A model generated the notes under the pieces. That model searched no databases, was not told the origin of the DNA, and saw only the letters and a list, made by a program, of their open reading frames with translations. A program made the translations under genes and the position numbers. 64,000 nucleotides of DNA from Terana coerulea (taxonomy: Eukaryota > Basidiomycota > Agaricomycetes > Polyporales > Phanerochaetaceae), in NCBI GenBank assembly GCA_024811115.1, contig JAKOGH010000683.1, forward strand, positions 1 to 64,000. The letters run 5' to 3'. This document shows, one piece after another, positions 10,059 to 23,559 of this stretch (the first letter of the stretch is position 1; each line of letters opens with the position of its first letter).

Positions 10059-13000
10059 GGAGGAATGGACGTTGAAGTCGGTGAGCGGAAGCTCGCTCGG
10101 AGCATTGTGCAGAGCGCTCATTCCCACGTGGTTGCTTGGTCCGGTCCGGCTTCATTGAGTCTTTACGTGATGATGGCTCACCTCCGACTCTGTCAGATCT
10201 AGACTCGTTTGATCAAATTAACTCGCTCAAATACTTCGCCCATTTCAGCGCACAAGGCATATATTATCCATCGCAGAGCGTAATGCCTCAGCCTATGAGT
10301 CGGTTACGCGCAAGTCGCTGGAATCCTCACACGCTGGGATCTTCGCCGTACAGCAAAGCCCAAGTGCCTCCAACTTCATCTTCACAAACCTCCTACGTGC
10401 GGAAGTTGCAGGTAGTTATACAACCATGAGCAGCTACGAAGCACCAGCGTTGACAGATCGAATCTCTATATCTTAGGCATCACATCGAGTGCTCTGCTTT
10501 GCCATCCACACAATAGAAATCTTCGCCAACCTGACAAGGAAGACGGGAAGTTGATGCCATCGTGAGTGGTGATACTTGTGTGTCCTTGTGTCCAGTTGAA
10601 ATGGCGGCAAGTAAACCGACTTTTGCGGCCTTAGCACCTGCCACAGCCTTTCGCCGTTGGGCACTGCTCGACGCTTGTCCGAACGCCGTTTGGCCGTGAC
10701 AAGTCCGGAGCAGACGCAGCAGCTCCTTCGAGCTATCCAGCGCTATTCGGTGCGATGTCGGGTTGTACATCTGGGGCTTTGCTGCTCTACCGTCCGCACT
10801 GGCGAGATGAGATACCATCGCTGCATTGTTACTCCGCAACCTTCACTTATCGACAAGGCGGACAGGGGCGCAAGACAATGAGCTGCTCGCGGTGAGGCTT
10901 GGCCAGCCTCGTCATATCACGACCTCATCTCATTTACAAGGGTCAGAACGATTTATAAAGTGCGTAGTAAGTTGGTATCAGTGTTGCCAGCGATTGAGTC
11001 TACCAAGTGCCGTACTATGGCAGATGGTGGCGACCGCACAGTGTGCTTAACGCTGCGATCAGCATTTGACTACGCCCGCTGCTACTTGGTTGCTCCCGCA
11101 CCTTCACTGTCATTCTTCGAGTGTAATGCGTCGTGTCCCACCCATTGCGTAAGCCTTCGGCTCTGTGCATCGCCCTCATAGACATATTCATTTGCTAGGC
11201 TGTCAATATCAGAAATGGACAAGTCGTTTTAAATCGGCATCTCTCCAAACGTGAATCAGTTTACGAGCTACGCTACCGGCCTGAAAGTCTAATCCGCCTG
11301 TTTTATTGGTATTCGGCGTGCATAGATGCCATCGGTCTTGTTAGATTGAATCGACCCGACGCACTGTTGCGATATGCCCAAGGTGGCAAGCTCAAGATAC
11401 GCACGGCGCGATCGCAGCGGACGGCTCCGAGTAAAAAGGTCCACACAATTATGGAAAATTGGTAGAACCCTCGATATCGGATACTTTAGTCCACAGCGGA
11501 GCAATTCATTATTGGAAGACTTGCAGCCAAAGTAATGCGATACATGGTCAGCTAGAGATCATTCTCCCAACAACGACGTCTAAAATTACATGGATCGTTC
11601 TAGGTGCACCTGGACATGCTGTAGTCACGAACAGCTCCTAAAGTATGCGACCGCGGTAGTAGGTGTGTTCATTGCTCAGCCTCACCGGCTCCATTTCCGA
11701 CTGAAATGCTGCAATTAGACATGTCCTGTCGTCACCACTTCCGCCTTTCTGTAAAACGAGGTGAATATTGCTAGGCAATGCCTGACTTCGCGTATTTTCG
11801 CCATACACAGGCAATGGCTGGCGTTTCAGCAGAAAATGCGATAACAAGAATCTGGTAACAACAGACACTTTAAATCACGCTCGTACATCTGAGGTCATCG
11901 ACAGGATTGATTCTGGACGCCCGTACAAACCCGTCGGCGCAACCTGGTGTTCCTGTACCTGGACGGTTCGCTCACAATCGTCCGGGGAATCGCAACAATG
12001 TGTGTGCAGCATGGGCAACGGTCCGCCAACTCGGATCATCTCTCAGCAGATCAATATCCAAGCATCCTTTCATTCTGCGCGGCACTCTGGGCGGCAGGAG
12101 CTTGCCCCCGGCAAAGCAGCTCTGCCACATCATTGGTGATTACAGCGGGTTTTGGTGCGCCTTGTATCATAAGATTACGGGCGATTAGCAACTTACGTGT
12201 GCGCAGCAAGCGACTTGGCCATCATTTGACGTTCCGTGGATTGTACACAGCTCCGAAACCCATTGAGGGAATTGGTATTCATTATCACAACTTGAACATC
12301 GACACTTTGTGGCAATTCAGGAAGGTTCACCAGGGTCTATGTCGCGGTCTGGGGCTCGGGCTGCGAGTTGGTATTTGCTATTCAGCGACCCTCGATACCC
12401 TGCCACACCCGCCGCTTGCGCAATCCTTCCCAGCGGGCAAGCGGGCAACGCTCACGTTCCCCACCACCAGCCGCTCCCCGCTTCATCACCAAATCTTTCC
12501 ATATGACGGCCACTGGCGGGCCTACCGTTTGGCAGCGGGCGCACACCGCCGCGGCAGAGAAGCAGGCGACGTCCATAGACGCCCGACGCCGCTGCTCGCC
12601 TGGCGATCGCCTGTGCCTGTGCGCCGCTGGGAGCGACCTGCCTTTCAAGGACGGCATGATGGCATTGATCAACAGGATCTCCGATCCTCTATTCAAGGAA
12701 CGCTTGGTAGCGCTGATGAGATTATCCGTGAAGCCCGTGGCCAGGCGCCGGAGGCGCTTGCGGTTCGATCTGCCAAACTCGTAGAGCCGCCCGCCGTCCA
12801 ATAACCTCCTGGAGGAGTCTACCAAGACGGCCTCCGGGATGGCAGCTATGGTGACCATCGCCCCTTGAACAAACCATGACACTCTCAAGTGATTGCAGAG
12901 TCGACGGCGCCGCGAGAGCGTCTTCGGCGGGATGAGACCTGGCCACGCCGCAGGCTTCACGTCCGACCAAGGTCGGGGTACGCAAATTCTCAAACTATAG

Positions 13001-15621
13001 TGGTACTGCTCACTCCATCTGTGACCAGGAACCCAACTCGATTGGTCTTCGGGCTGATGACTCGCCACAAATGTCTGGCAGTAGCAGCGGACATTGCTCC
13101 TCCTTACCTTTGCCCCATTCACGCCGGCGAAAAGGGCTCCGATGCGAATTGCCCTGAGTCGACAAGCGGTATTGGGATCGGTGTCCGTAGGCCCCTACTT
13201 GGGGCTTTAGCAATTGCGGTCCGGCGGACTGATCTCCGCTCGGCGGGAAAATGCAGTGAGCAATGCATCCTCGGAGAGCCCGGAGCTCGGAGTACGAGGA
13301 TGACCGCCGAATACTCTGGCCATGGCATGGTTTGCTCAATGACCGGTAAATGGCCAGTGATAGTGCTCAAGGTGAGCGTATCCTTAGATAACTGCTCGTC
13401 ATAGACACTCGTTCAATTTTGGCACGGACGATGCGTGGTACTTATTCTGGCCGACCCCGACTCCATACGACGGAGTTGTCGGGAATGCCGTCACCCGAAC
13501 TGTACTCGCCTTCACCGCGCGATGACTGAGCGATCGGCGCCCGCGCTCGAGGGCCTTTGGCTGTGTTACAAATTCCGGCGGACACCCGTGGAGCGTTGCA
13601 CAATCGGCCTACCTGTGCACCAGGTCATTGGGTCTGCCCCTGACCATGCTGCAGATGCTCCGTTGGACCTGAGGAAAGGCTATCTTAAAATTTTAAGATT
13701 TTAGCTAGGTCTTATACACTCGATGCCGTGACTGCGTGCTTGACAACAGCGGCGGTGAGACCCTAGCCGTAGTGCTGACATTCCTCCTGACAAACCAGCT
13801 CCAACGTGGATGTGACGTCGGCTAGTACCAGTAAACTGCGGAATCCTTTTTGCTTATCGATACAGGCGGTCACTGGCTCACGGTTGTGGTACCCATTAGA
13901 ATACACTACTTTAATACCGCGTTGTTGTAGGCGAAATTGACACGTCCTGACTACGTTGCCAGTACTGCTATGTCTTTGCACGAGCCCCGAGATTTACATG
14001 TCCTTCAAGAGCATAAGGGTTGCGCTGTATTACTATAGTTTTTATTTGTTTCTTGTCTCTTGGCCCAGAGGACGAAGGCACCATCTGAATTTTTGATCTG
14101 GGCTCTCGCTCGGCGGCTGTGGAGATCGAAGCCCGCGCGCTAGTCGTCCGGTGAATAAAGGTCCACGCTGTCCTCACGTGGGCATGTCAAGCGCACAACT
14201 CGATCATATCAGATCGCGATCTATTGACACGTGTTGGCGTGGTTACCAAATGAGGGAGGCTCGTGGCAGAGAACCACAGCTTCCTTCCGATTTCGGAAGG
14301 CTGTGTAGTTCCATCAAACTTGCGTCGCCCACGCCGTGGCTGTGCGTGCGGAGGCCGGATTTTACCATGCCCTTGTATTCTGGAGAATGCAGCAGGCAGC
14401 GGGGTAGCTGCTCGACTTTTTGTTACAGCTTTTGCAGGTAAAACTACACATTTTTCTCGCCGCTAGGCGTGGAGGTATTGTAATTTTGACTGATGGATAC
14501 TCAAGAACGATCGAAGGGAGTCAGGGGCGGGCGCCGGCGGGCTGTGGTGGTCGGAGGCAAATTCACGGCGTTGGCTGCTGGAACGATATCTCTTCCGCCC
14601 AACTTCCACCCGACGTCTGCGGCCGCCTGGTCTCGGACAACCTCGAGAACTGGCGGGACGACATTCCCTCTTGGACAGACAACAACAGGGCATCTTCAGT
14701 TTGCACTGAGGCTGTGGGATCCGCGCGATCCAGGTGAAAATGGGCCTTTGTGCTGGTGTCTGGTGCGACAGCGTCGGGGGCGTAATCATCTGTTGACGGC
14801 GGAGGCCTGCAGGCTATGCACGATGCTCCCATCTAGACCCGATGCAGGCATGCGTGATGATTGACAAGGCGTGATCTGCCTGGATGGTGGTGATTGCTGA
14901 GCTGATGTGATTTCGAGCCCCTGGCCGTGGCAAGGCCCTCTGGTCGGTCGGGCAACGCTTGAAGGCAGTCTCACCGAAATTTCGGGGCTTATTCGACCAA
15001 AAAATCAGACAGCACATACGACGGTGGAGATAGCAAGCCAAGGGATGGATTGATGAGTGTAACCTGGCAGCAGTTGACTGCGCCGTGACCGGCCCCCGTG
15101 GCGCGCTTGAATGAGCTAGCAGGTCGCTTAGATCTCCATCAGCCGGTGGCAAACCCAGCTTCGGAGCGCTTGCTGGAATGAGTGCGAATTCTGAATTTCA
15201 ACCTCCTTCTCTCGTGCGGTCACCTCCAGCTCATATTTGGACCTGCACTCGACCTTTCCTCCCCTCCCGACCACCCACTTCCTCATCGAGGCTCAGTTCT
15301 ACTTGTTTCATATTCCTCGACGGTCGCCACACTGCTGGGTCAACCGGTGCGGAACGTCCGGCGGTCCCCAATCCATAACAGTATACATAGATAATCGACC
15401 GCAACCTCGGCTCAAGTTCTTCCTCCTCTGATACCTTGGCTTTGCGCAACATCTATCATATTGCAGCGGCTGAACCTTTAACGAGGTTGCTGCACATTCG
15501 CTAATGTGCGTATATATCTATCTCTTCTCTCTGGTCGCTCATAACCTTCCTCCACGTAGTTATTCGTTGTGTGGACTCTACACACTCGCTTGCTCACGAG
15601 CTACATCGTACTCTCGTCTTA
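10059..15621. other. Gene-poor region between the mitochondrial gene and STE12
   Basis: About 5.5 kb without a recognisable gene. Open frames exist (for example 11947-12804 and 12368-12784 on plus, 12382-13122 on minus), but they overlap on opposite strands, lack family motifs and sit in a locally GC-rich patch at about 12.4-12.8 kb that favours spurious long frames. Some parts could be decayed mobile elements, but no terminal repeats were found. The last 450 bases are pyrimidine-rich STE12 promoter or leader. Confidence 0.4.
15304..15310 (-). promoter_or_regulatory. Possible Ste12 pheromone-response element upstream of STE12
   Basis: The 7-mer tgtttca, the reverse complement of the TGAAACA Ste12-binding consensus, lies about 310 bases before the chosen STE12 start, in the pyrimidine-rich promoter. 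Autoregulation of STE12 through such sites is known in yeast. A single copy could easily be chance. Confidence 0.25.
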
Positions 15622-18600
15622 ATGACTACATTAATCGCCCAACGGAACCAGTTTCCCATGAACCCCTCGCCCTTCAGTGCACCAAGCTCATCACGCTCCT
15701 CGCCACACATGTTCGCGGAGGACGCTGCCGAACATCACTCCTCGCAGTACGGATCACCCTACCTGCAACAGGAGAACAGCGCCCGGCCAGCTAGTACTCA
15801 ATCACCACTGCAGATTTCAACCACCACGACCCCCCCTCACGAGCACGATCCAGACGAGGAGACGGCTCACCCTTCGAGAATGAAGACCCAGCTTCAGCAC
15901 GGCGGTGCTGCGGCGCAGACGTCAGTAGCACCTCAGGCTAGTGGCAGCACTCCCCGTCGCAGCTCCTCACCTTCCCAGTCGCTCCCGGGTCCGTCGACGT
16001 CACTCACAGCGGGACACGGCTTCGGCAACCTTGACGAGGGACTCAGCAGGCCGCTCACCCTCAAAGAGCGTGATCTGCTCGCCCATCTGGACCGCCTCAA
16101 GTTTTTCCTCGCGACCGCCCCCTCGCGATGGACGCCGGACGGCCCCGAAATCGCTCCTGGTAGCTCGTCTGCTTTGCCGATAGGTCACCCCAACTCGGCC
16201 CACCCGGCTCTGAACCGCTTCCTGCTGCCCAACTCGGAGTACGTGTCCTGCGTGCTCTGGGGTGGTCTCTATCACATCACGGGCACGGATATCGTGCGTG
16301 CGCTCGTCTTCCGATTCGAGGCCTTTGGCCGCCCTGTGAAGAACATGAAAAAGTTCGAGGAGGGCGTGTTTTCAGACCTCCGGAACTTGAAGCCCGGGGT
16401 CGATGCGTGTCTGGAGGAGCCGAAAGTACGTCAAGCCCATGACACTTGTCAGATGGTGTCCAACTCACTGACGTCTGCCCACAGTCACCCTTTCTCGACT
16501 TGCTATTCAAGTATCAGTGCATCCGCACACAGAAGAAGCAGAAGGTGTTCTACTGGTCAGTGTCCCTCCCATCACGCCCCCTCACAACCGCATCTGTGGT
16601 CTATCAAGTTATCCCGGAGTCCGCAGTGCTAACGTGCCTATCTCGCTCTTAGGTTCTCTGTGCCACATGATCGCCTCTTCCTCGATGCCCTCGAGCGGGA
16701 CCTCAAGCGTGAGAAAATGGGCATGGAGCCCACGACGGCCGTCGGCGGCGAGCCAGCGTTATCATTTACGTACGACCCAAAGCGCTCGCTCTACGATCAG
16801 TTCAGCAAGGCAACGGGGGCCGTCGAGGGCGAAGGTGAGCTCGAGGCCGCAGTCCGCCGTGCAGACGAGGCCAGCAGCGTCGAGCCCGAGGATCTCCAGG
16901 ACAAGGCTGCGTCCTCGAGCGCATCCGACAAGCACCAATCCGATGCCGACATGTCCTCCTCCGAGGTCGACGAGTCCGACGAGCCTGGCAAGCCCAAGCA
17001 GGCGAAGCCCGCGCTGCACGGGCCCAACTCGCCCTTCTTCTCGATGTTCTCGCTCTTCGAAGGCTCGCCGACATACAAGCAACGCCGGAAGAAGGTCCAG
17101 AAGCACCGGAGCCCCAGCCTGCTTGGCGTCTCGCCCTACATGGCGGAGCCCGGGGACGACTACTTCGGCGTGCCGCCGCCCATGGGAGCCTGTGCGCCCG
17201 ATGGAGCCGCAGCTGGACCGCTATGGGCGGGACACCGTGCGCCTCAGCGCGGCCGAGATGTTCCTCTCTCAGGCCCGAGGCGACTTCGGGCCCCAGAGCA
17301 ACCCGGACCTGATGGCCTCGCAGAAGGAGCGGCAACGGCGGGCGATGCAGGCGCGGGCGGATCAGTTCACGGGTAAGGGCTACTATGGCCCTGGCGTGAG
17401 CGGTGCGGACGCGGGCATCCATCAGCAACCCCTGCGCGCCTCTCCGGAGAGTATCTATCCCGGTGGTTCGCCTCTCGTCGGCGGCGGGGGCCTGGCGATG
17501 GACCAGGAGCTCGTGCGCCCGCCGATGGAGCAGAGGCACACCTTCCCCCTGGCGACGTTCCCCGCTCATGACCGCCCGCACGGGCACGCGGCGACGTATG
17601 GCGCGGAGGTGTCCGCTGGCTGGCCGAGCGAGCCGATCCCGATCCAGCGCACGAAGGCCTTCGTCTGCCCGCTCTTCTCCTGTGGCCGGATGTTCAAGCG
17701 GACGGAGCACCTGAAGCGCCACCTCCGCACGCACACGCTCGAGCGGCCCTTCCAGTGCCAGCGGTGCAAGAAGCGGTTCTCGCGCTCGGACAACCTTACG
17801 CAGCACATGCGCACGCATCAGCGCGCGCACGACGGCACCGGCGGCGAGGACGAGGCCGATGTCGAGAGCAACGACGGCGAGGAGCTGAACGACGAGGAGG
17901 CGGCGATGGAGGGGTACATCAACACCATCGGTGCCATGCCCGACGTGACGATGTGCGAGGTCGAGATCCAGGGCCAAGTCCAGGAAGTCCACGGCGACGA
18001 AGAGGGACTTGTTATGCCGGCGCCGGTGCCGGGACTGACACACTCGGCGTCCACAAGCAGCAGCGTTGACGATGTGCAGGAGCTCTACTACCCCGACAGC
18101 GGCCCCCTAGTCGACGCCTCGCCGGAGCAGAATGCCTTCATCACCAACTCGCCCGGCGGCGGACAGTGGGCGACGATGCGGTCGGCCCCCAGTCCCGCGT
18201 TCAGCACCGTCAGCATGCCGTCGCCCGCGCTCAACGCTACAGCGTACACCGTCAACGACTACGTCTCGATGTCCGCGCCGTCGCACAAGCAGACCTTCGA
18301 TCATGGCACGCTGTACCCCGCCGCCGCCGAGCTCGGCGGCCCAGGCCCCATCCGCCGGCACCGCAGCGCGACGCCCTCCATCAGCCGCTACAGCGAGGGC
18401 GGTCGCACCGGCCGGCCGTACACCGCAGGCGAGGGCGCGCGGGCATACCACCCGTACGCCGTCGCGGCGCACTCGGCCGACTCAAGCCCGATGGCCTACA
18501 ACGTCCCGCTGGTGTACGACGGCGCGCCGCACATGCCGATGAGCCTGAGCCGGGCGTCGAGCCACTCGCGCTCGAGCTCGGCGGGGCACCAGCTGCAGGA

Positions 18601-18877
18601 CCAGATGAGCCAGATGCTGCACCTCGACGCGGACGGCCTCACCTACCCGCACGAGCCGCCGAGCGGCGTCCACGGCGCGTACCCCGGGCTGTACCGCACC
18701 GACTCGCCGATGCAGTTCGGCGGCGGGCCCGGGGCGTACGACGTCGAGGCGGGCGTGCAGGCGGAGGGCATGTTCCCGATGGCGCTCGGCGACGCACAGG
18801 CGGGCGTCCACCCGTACGGCGCGCACGTCGACCCGCACTTTTACGGCGGCATGGCGCATTCCGCGATGACGTTGTGA
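15622..18877 (+). CDS. STE12: Ste12-type transcription factor with homeodomain-like STE domain and two C2H2 zinc fingers
   Basis: Exons 15622-16425, 16485-16555 and 16653-18877. The N-terminus is Ser/Pro-rich. The STE DNA-binding domain spans about residues 140-315 ([20 protein letters not shown], then [44 protein letters not shown] and [20 protein letters not shown]). Two C2H2 fingers follow at about 626-676 ([19 protein letters not shown] and [21 protein letters not shown]), as in Ste12-like proteins of filamentous fungi. The family acts in the nucleus downstream of the mating and filamentation MAPK. One frameshift is needed at 17183-17188: deleting one G of GGG joins GVPPPM to [14 protein letters not shown] and yields about 1032 residues. 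A 43-nt GT-AG intron (17171-17213) could also restore frame but is very short. The ATG at 15658 is an alternative start. A 413-residue antisense frame is a GC-bias shadow. Confidence 0.85.
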
Positions 18878-19299
18878 AGCCCAGGAGTCTCAAAATGCCC
18901 AAGTTACCAGGTTGTAATATTAGATTACTCTCACTCCTAATCCCTCTGCTGTATCCATCTCGCGCACAGCGGGTTGCCTGGTTTACAGGCCGCCCGTGAA
19001 ACTCATTGCACTCTATATTATTGTTTCCAGATCTTTGCATAGCTCCATGCTCTGTCTTCATGCTTGTATTTACTACATATGTCTCATTTGTGTGGATTGG
19101 TTCTGTCTTAGCGCATACTGTCTAGCCTACAACCCAACCTATTGGAAGTGAATACATGCTCGCTCTATCTAATTTACCTGTCGGAATATAATAAATCTAT
19201 TTTCTCAACATATTGGATGTGCCTTGGTAAGTAGCTACGCCTAAGTGAGACACGCGCAGTACGACGTGATGGGTGGTGGTCATGGACCGCGGCGGAGAC
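18878..19299. other. Convergent 3' region between STE12 and VPS36
   Basis: AT-richer sequence with short frames only. It holds the 3' ends of two converging genes. An AATAAA-like string near 19190 (ataataaatct) could serve as a polyadenylation signal. Nothing else was recognised. Confidence 0.4.
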
Positions 19300-21705
19300 T
19301 CAGTCGGCATGACCATCCCAGACATACCCTCGGAACACATTCGGCCACCAATTCACTTCCTGTCCGCCGGTACTGGAGCTGAACGTATCGACCTTCGTAC
19401 CGCCTTCGTCCCTGCATATGTCCGCAGCCTCCTCGACCTCGTACAGCATGTCTTGGACGAGGCCGATCGGCAGCTGCTCCTCATAGGCTACCTCGACCGT
19501 CGTCCTCGGCCCGACTGCAACCGAAGCCATTCAGCGCCGTCCAATACCGATACAGCGTCCACGCCCGTGATGACAGCCAATGGGGACTCACCGAGCGATA
19601 ACAGGCCCACGAGCCGCGCGCTGAAGGCTGCCCTGGTGTAAGGCGGGGTGTGTAATACCGAGAGTCCCGACGAGAAGGTACGCTTGTTGATTGGCGGCGA
19701 GGTGTACGCGTGCAGGTACGGCAGCACGAGCAGGAACGTAGCCGGCGGGATCAGGGCTGGTGGCGCAAGGTTAGTCGACGGTGCCGGCACTCAGAGAGCG
19801 CGACTCACAGACGCCTCTGGCGCGGTTCCAGCCGCCCCATACTTCGTCGAGGCCAACAATGCCCCGCCGCTTCATCATGCCACCATCATCGACTCGGCCT
19901 TTTCCTGACTGTCCCTGAAGCACACCGGCCAGCTCTCGGGCAAGTTCCTCGATCCATTTGCGCTCGTCCCGAATCATGTCGAGCGTGACCGGAGCGTTGG
20001 ACATTTGCAATCCAAGCTGTGCGAGTGACGACCGAATGAAGGTGGCTTCTTCGGGCTCGACAGCTGTCGAGCTTGGGCCGGCTGAGGCGGAGGCTTGTGA
20101 CAAAGCCGTTAGGCGTTCATTGAGCTCCTCAGAGTAGCGGACCATCTCTCTGGCTTGAACCTTCAGAGTTTCGAGGTCTTGTAATGCATCCTCCATGTTA
20201 GTCTGCGATGCAGTCGCCACCGTTTGCGCTTCCTGGAGAATCCCGTCTGGACAAAGTGTTTAGTGACATACGCCGTTGAGGAGACAGCGCTGCAGTGCAT
20301 ACTGATGCCTGAGCGATTCACTGCGTTCGGGGCGCCAGTGTCGGAGCGTTCATGAGAAGCAGGCACCGGCGGACGTCGGGACTTCGGGCCCTGGAATAGC
20401 GTGCATTAGCTCTCGTCGAAGAAAACAACGGTCATTAGTTGCCGACTCAAAAGAGGGACCGCTCTACTACGGAGTGAACTAATATACATACCTCCCATGC
20501 CTTCTCTAAAAGCGTTTTGCGCAGAATGGCGTAGAAAGCCTTGTCACCGCCTTTCCTGAAGCTGACCTTCAACATGCAGGGCCCGTCCCCGAAAGATCCC
20601 TCATCCTCGTCGTCTTCGTCATCTGAGGCCGGTCTTGAGGACGGCGCACTCTTCGCTGTGGGATGAGCAGGACGCGGTAAAGTCGTCCCGCAGATTTCAC
20701 AGGCAGGGAGGGACGGGTGGTTGAGGAAAGTGCAAGCAGGGCAGGCGACTTCGTCGGTGGCAGGTTCCGCCCGAGACGGTGGTCCAGACGATGAGAGCGA
20801 GTGAAGGTATGGAGACGAGGACGGAAGTGAGGACGACAGGCTGCGGGAAGCTGCCTCGAGAGGATCTTTCCGCTTGGTTGGTAATGGCGAGAGTCCGGAT
20901 GCGGTAGGAACCGACGCTCGAGGGACACCACATAATCCACATATCATTGAAGCAGATGGGCTGAGCCCTGGGGGATTTCGGTAGCTGCATACCTCACACT
21001 CCCAGACGGAAAATGTGTCATCTCCAGTCTGATTATGTGGTGTACTTGGTCGCTGAGCTGGCCCAGAGACCGCTGCGCGAGGCGGGATCGCATTCAGGTA
21101 CAGGGTGACCTTAGCCGAGCTGCGCAGTAGACCTGCCCAGTGATCGGTACGTCCGACATGGGAAAGGTCCAAAGCAAAGGACCGAGATCGTGGGTGATGA
21201 GAGTCGATGTAGAAGAGTCTATGAGTTGAGACATGGACAGCACCTGCCTGGTGTTGAGGAGCTTTCTGATTACTGAGAAATGCGTCAGCAATCGTTGTGT
21301 TTGAATGGGCAACGTGAAGCGTGATTTCGAGTACGGGTGTGGTTGTGGACTATTGTCGTACACATTTCAGATGAGTACGCAGACGGCGCGGCTGCTGACC
21401 GGACGAGGGCCAGCACAACCGAGAGCACAACCCATCCGAGACGTGTACGGCATGAACGCAGACTGATTTTTCCACCGTAGCAATCTCCAGAGCACGCAAA
21501 TATGCAACAATGCCCCGTTTGCCAGGTGTTCACCAAGTGGAGATAGACATCTGCAATGACTCCTTCTAACATTGGCAAGTAACGCTCACCCATTGTATAT
21601 TCCAACACCTTCCTGTGAGGCGATGATGTCTTCGTCCTCGTACAGCAAGGCGGGCACGGGTATCGTGCCGTCCACGGATTTGGTGTATCGTTTCAGTATT
21701 GACAT
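19300..21705 (-). CDS. VPS36: ESCRT-II subunit Vps36 (GLUE domain with two NZF zinc fingers)
   Basis: Six minus-strand exons join in phase: 21590-21705, 20492-21272, 20303-20390, 19809-20246, 19592-19756 and 19300-19514, totalling 1803 nt and 600 residues with no correction. The N-terminus (DGTIPVPALLYEDEDII then HQAGAVHVSTHRLFYID) is the first part of the GLUE/PH fold. It is interrupted by two NZF fingers near residues 129-157 (WECEVCSYRNPP, ICGLCGVPR) and 215-236 (CPACTFLNHPSLPACEICG), as in yeast Vps36, before the fold resumes at LKVSFRKGGDKAFY. The C-terminal half has the paired winged-helix region of EAP45/Vps36 (GLDEVWGGWNRARGVSLIPP, HTPPYTRAAFSARL, YEEQLPIGLVQDMLYEVEE). The protein works at endosomes with Vps22 and Vps25 in sorting ubiquitinated membrane cargo. 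Intron 1 is 317 nt, unusually long for this window. Confidence 0.93.
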
Positions 21706-23559
21706 AACTTGTCAAGACCGTAATCTGCGCAGCTGGGCCTCGATTGTTCGTTAGCGTTCTACACCGGTGTCTCGAGGACAATCTATAGAGTGTGTGAGAA
21801 CTGCCCAGGCACAATTCCTACCAAGAAGAGAGACAGTGGGATGAAAATTCAGTAAACGGCAGGACACAAGCTTACAGTAATAATAAACGGCGGTAACTCT
21901 TTCGAATGAAGGGTTGGTGTAGGGTAACGGGGTTAAACGGTCCTAACTCGGATTACTAAAAAGCAGAGTTATCAGTGCAAGGAGACTTCAACATAGAATA
22001 TACCGACGTCGTCAGTAGTACTTACTACTCAGTACGTAACTGCGAGTTGCGAGTGACATCGGTGACGGAAGAAGAGGTTCACTTACTTTGATGGCATCAG
22101 CCGCACCGGTGCGCCGGGCTTACGTCAGCTGCCCGCCGAGCTCTGCAGCTTGAGGCGGCGGCCGTGAGCGGATTCAAACTTGTTCTAACCTCTCATCGCG
22201 ATACGAACAGTCGTCGACGCTCTGCGCTGGGCATGCAACTTTCAGTGCAAATCCCCTTGGCAGGTTTTACGAGGCTAAAGTTTCTTACCTTGCCATAAAT
22301 AGGGTCTGCGAAACTTGGCAGCGTCTCAGGTGCGAATCTGAATACCTTTCGCGCAGCCGGCGCAAATCCAGCTAGCCGTTCCCTCGCTACTCGCTCGCTG
22401 CGGCATGAAATTGCTGAAATAGACGTGAGAAGGTAACACAGCCCACTTTCGCTCCGTACGACATGTTCGTAGTATCACCCGTTTGGTGCCACCCAGCGGT
22501 GTACGTCGTGGACTCGTGGTAGTGCCGAATGAAGTCGAAGACTACAATCTGGCTGAAAAACGATTGTATCACTTCCGTACGTCCTCAAGAAATCGTTTCA
22601 TGCGAATTTCCTCATCCTTACTTCGCTCTCCGAATTTCCGAGCGACTAGAGCTCTAGCCAAGGGTCCAATCCGACGGCCTGGGCCTGTAAAAACCAATTC
22701 ACCATCCTTTTAGACGTTCAAGACTCCATGAGATCTCCGTTCCTGTCTCAGGCTTCGAGAGTCCTTATCATGGGAACACTGCGTATGGAGCAACACACAA
22801 GACTCTCCAAAGTCTCTCACCGACTACGGGTTGGCATCAAACATGGCTGCATCGTCATGCGCCGGGCACTGGGACTTGGATATGGACGTCGCATGCTGCC
22901 TGGTATTTCTCCTTGTTGAGCACGCCTCGTTCTTATTCTTGTATGCCATGTCTAAAACACAAAATATACGGCCGACAGAGGTGCACTCGAAATGGGCCTG
23001 CCTGAGAAGGGAGCGGCTTTAGGAGGTCTGTTTCTCGTTCGCATCAGAGCAACACTCAATCATACTTCAGCGCCTTTCCGGCAGCTCTTGGGCTACCAGA
23101 TCCCGAGTGTCGGTACACCCATACCCTACTCTATTGCACACACGGCCGTACGTGCGTGTCTCCCGGAGAAGATTCTCCTGATTCACAAGTTATGCGCGAT
23201 GTAGGACTTCGCACGAAAAACCCAGCCTGTTGAGGGCGGGTCATCCCACGCACCGTCGCCGGACGACGGTCCAGAAGCGTTAGGGCTCAATCTCCAGCCC
23301 TGCTCCTCGTATAAGCGAGACATTGATCCAGGTGGTTGCGAGCTCTGCTCTCCTGTAACTATCGCCACCTCTCTACGCTTGTGGACGCAGCCTCGACGAG
23401 ACGGTGGAGACGCATGAAGGCCTGCCCTCGTTCAAACCCGCACATAAACATACCCTTTTTGCGCGAAATGAGGTTCGTGCGTTTTAATACTCCCGTCTCG
23501 GAACGCGTTCGAAATGATAAACGTTTTCTAGGTCACCTAGTTACGCGCTCGTATGCCTC
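21706..23559. other. Intergenic region upstream of VPS36 and the jelly-roll membrane protein gene
   Basis: About 1.85 kb of divergent promoter space. Frames are short and have no family resemblance. A first exon of the downstream gene could hide in 23330-23540, but I could not fix one. Confidence 0.4.

Noticed and set aside
11947..12804. 285-residue plus-strand frame and the overlapping 246-residue minus-strand frame 12382-13122
   Set aside because: They overlap on opposite strands in a GC-rich patch, have no domain and no splice-supported extension. I could not choose either as real.
17171..17213. A 43-nt intron to restore the STE12 frame
   Set aside because: It is possible by GT-AG and phase, but it is shorter than every other intron here and would delete EPVRPMEPQ, which reads as natural continuation after PPPM. 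A single extra G fits the window-wide error pattern better.
16802..18043. 413-residue minus-strand open frame
   Set aside because: It lies fully antisense to STE12 in very GC-rich DNA. Its composition is Arg/Ala/Pro/Leu-biased with no motif, so it is a codon-bias shadow.
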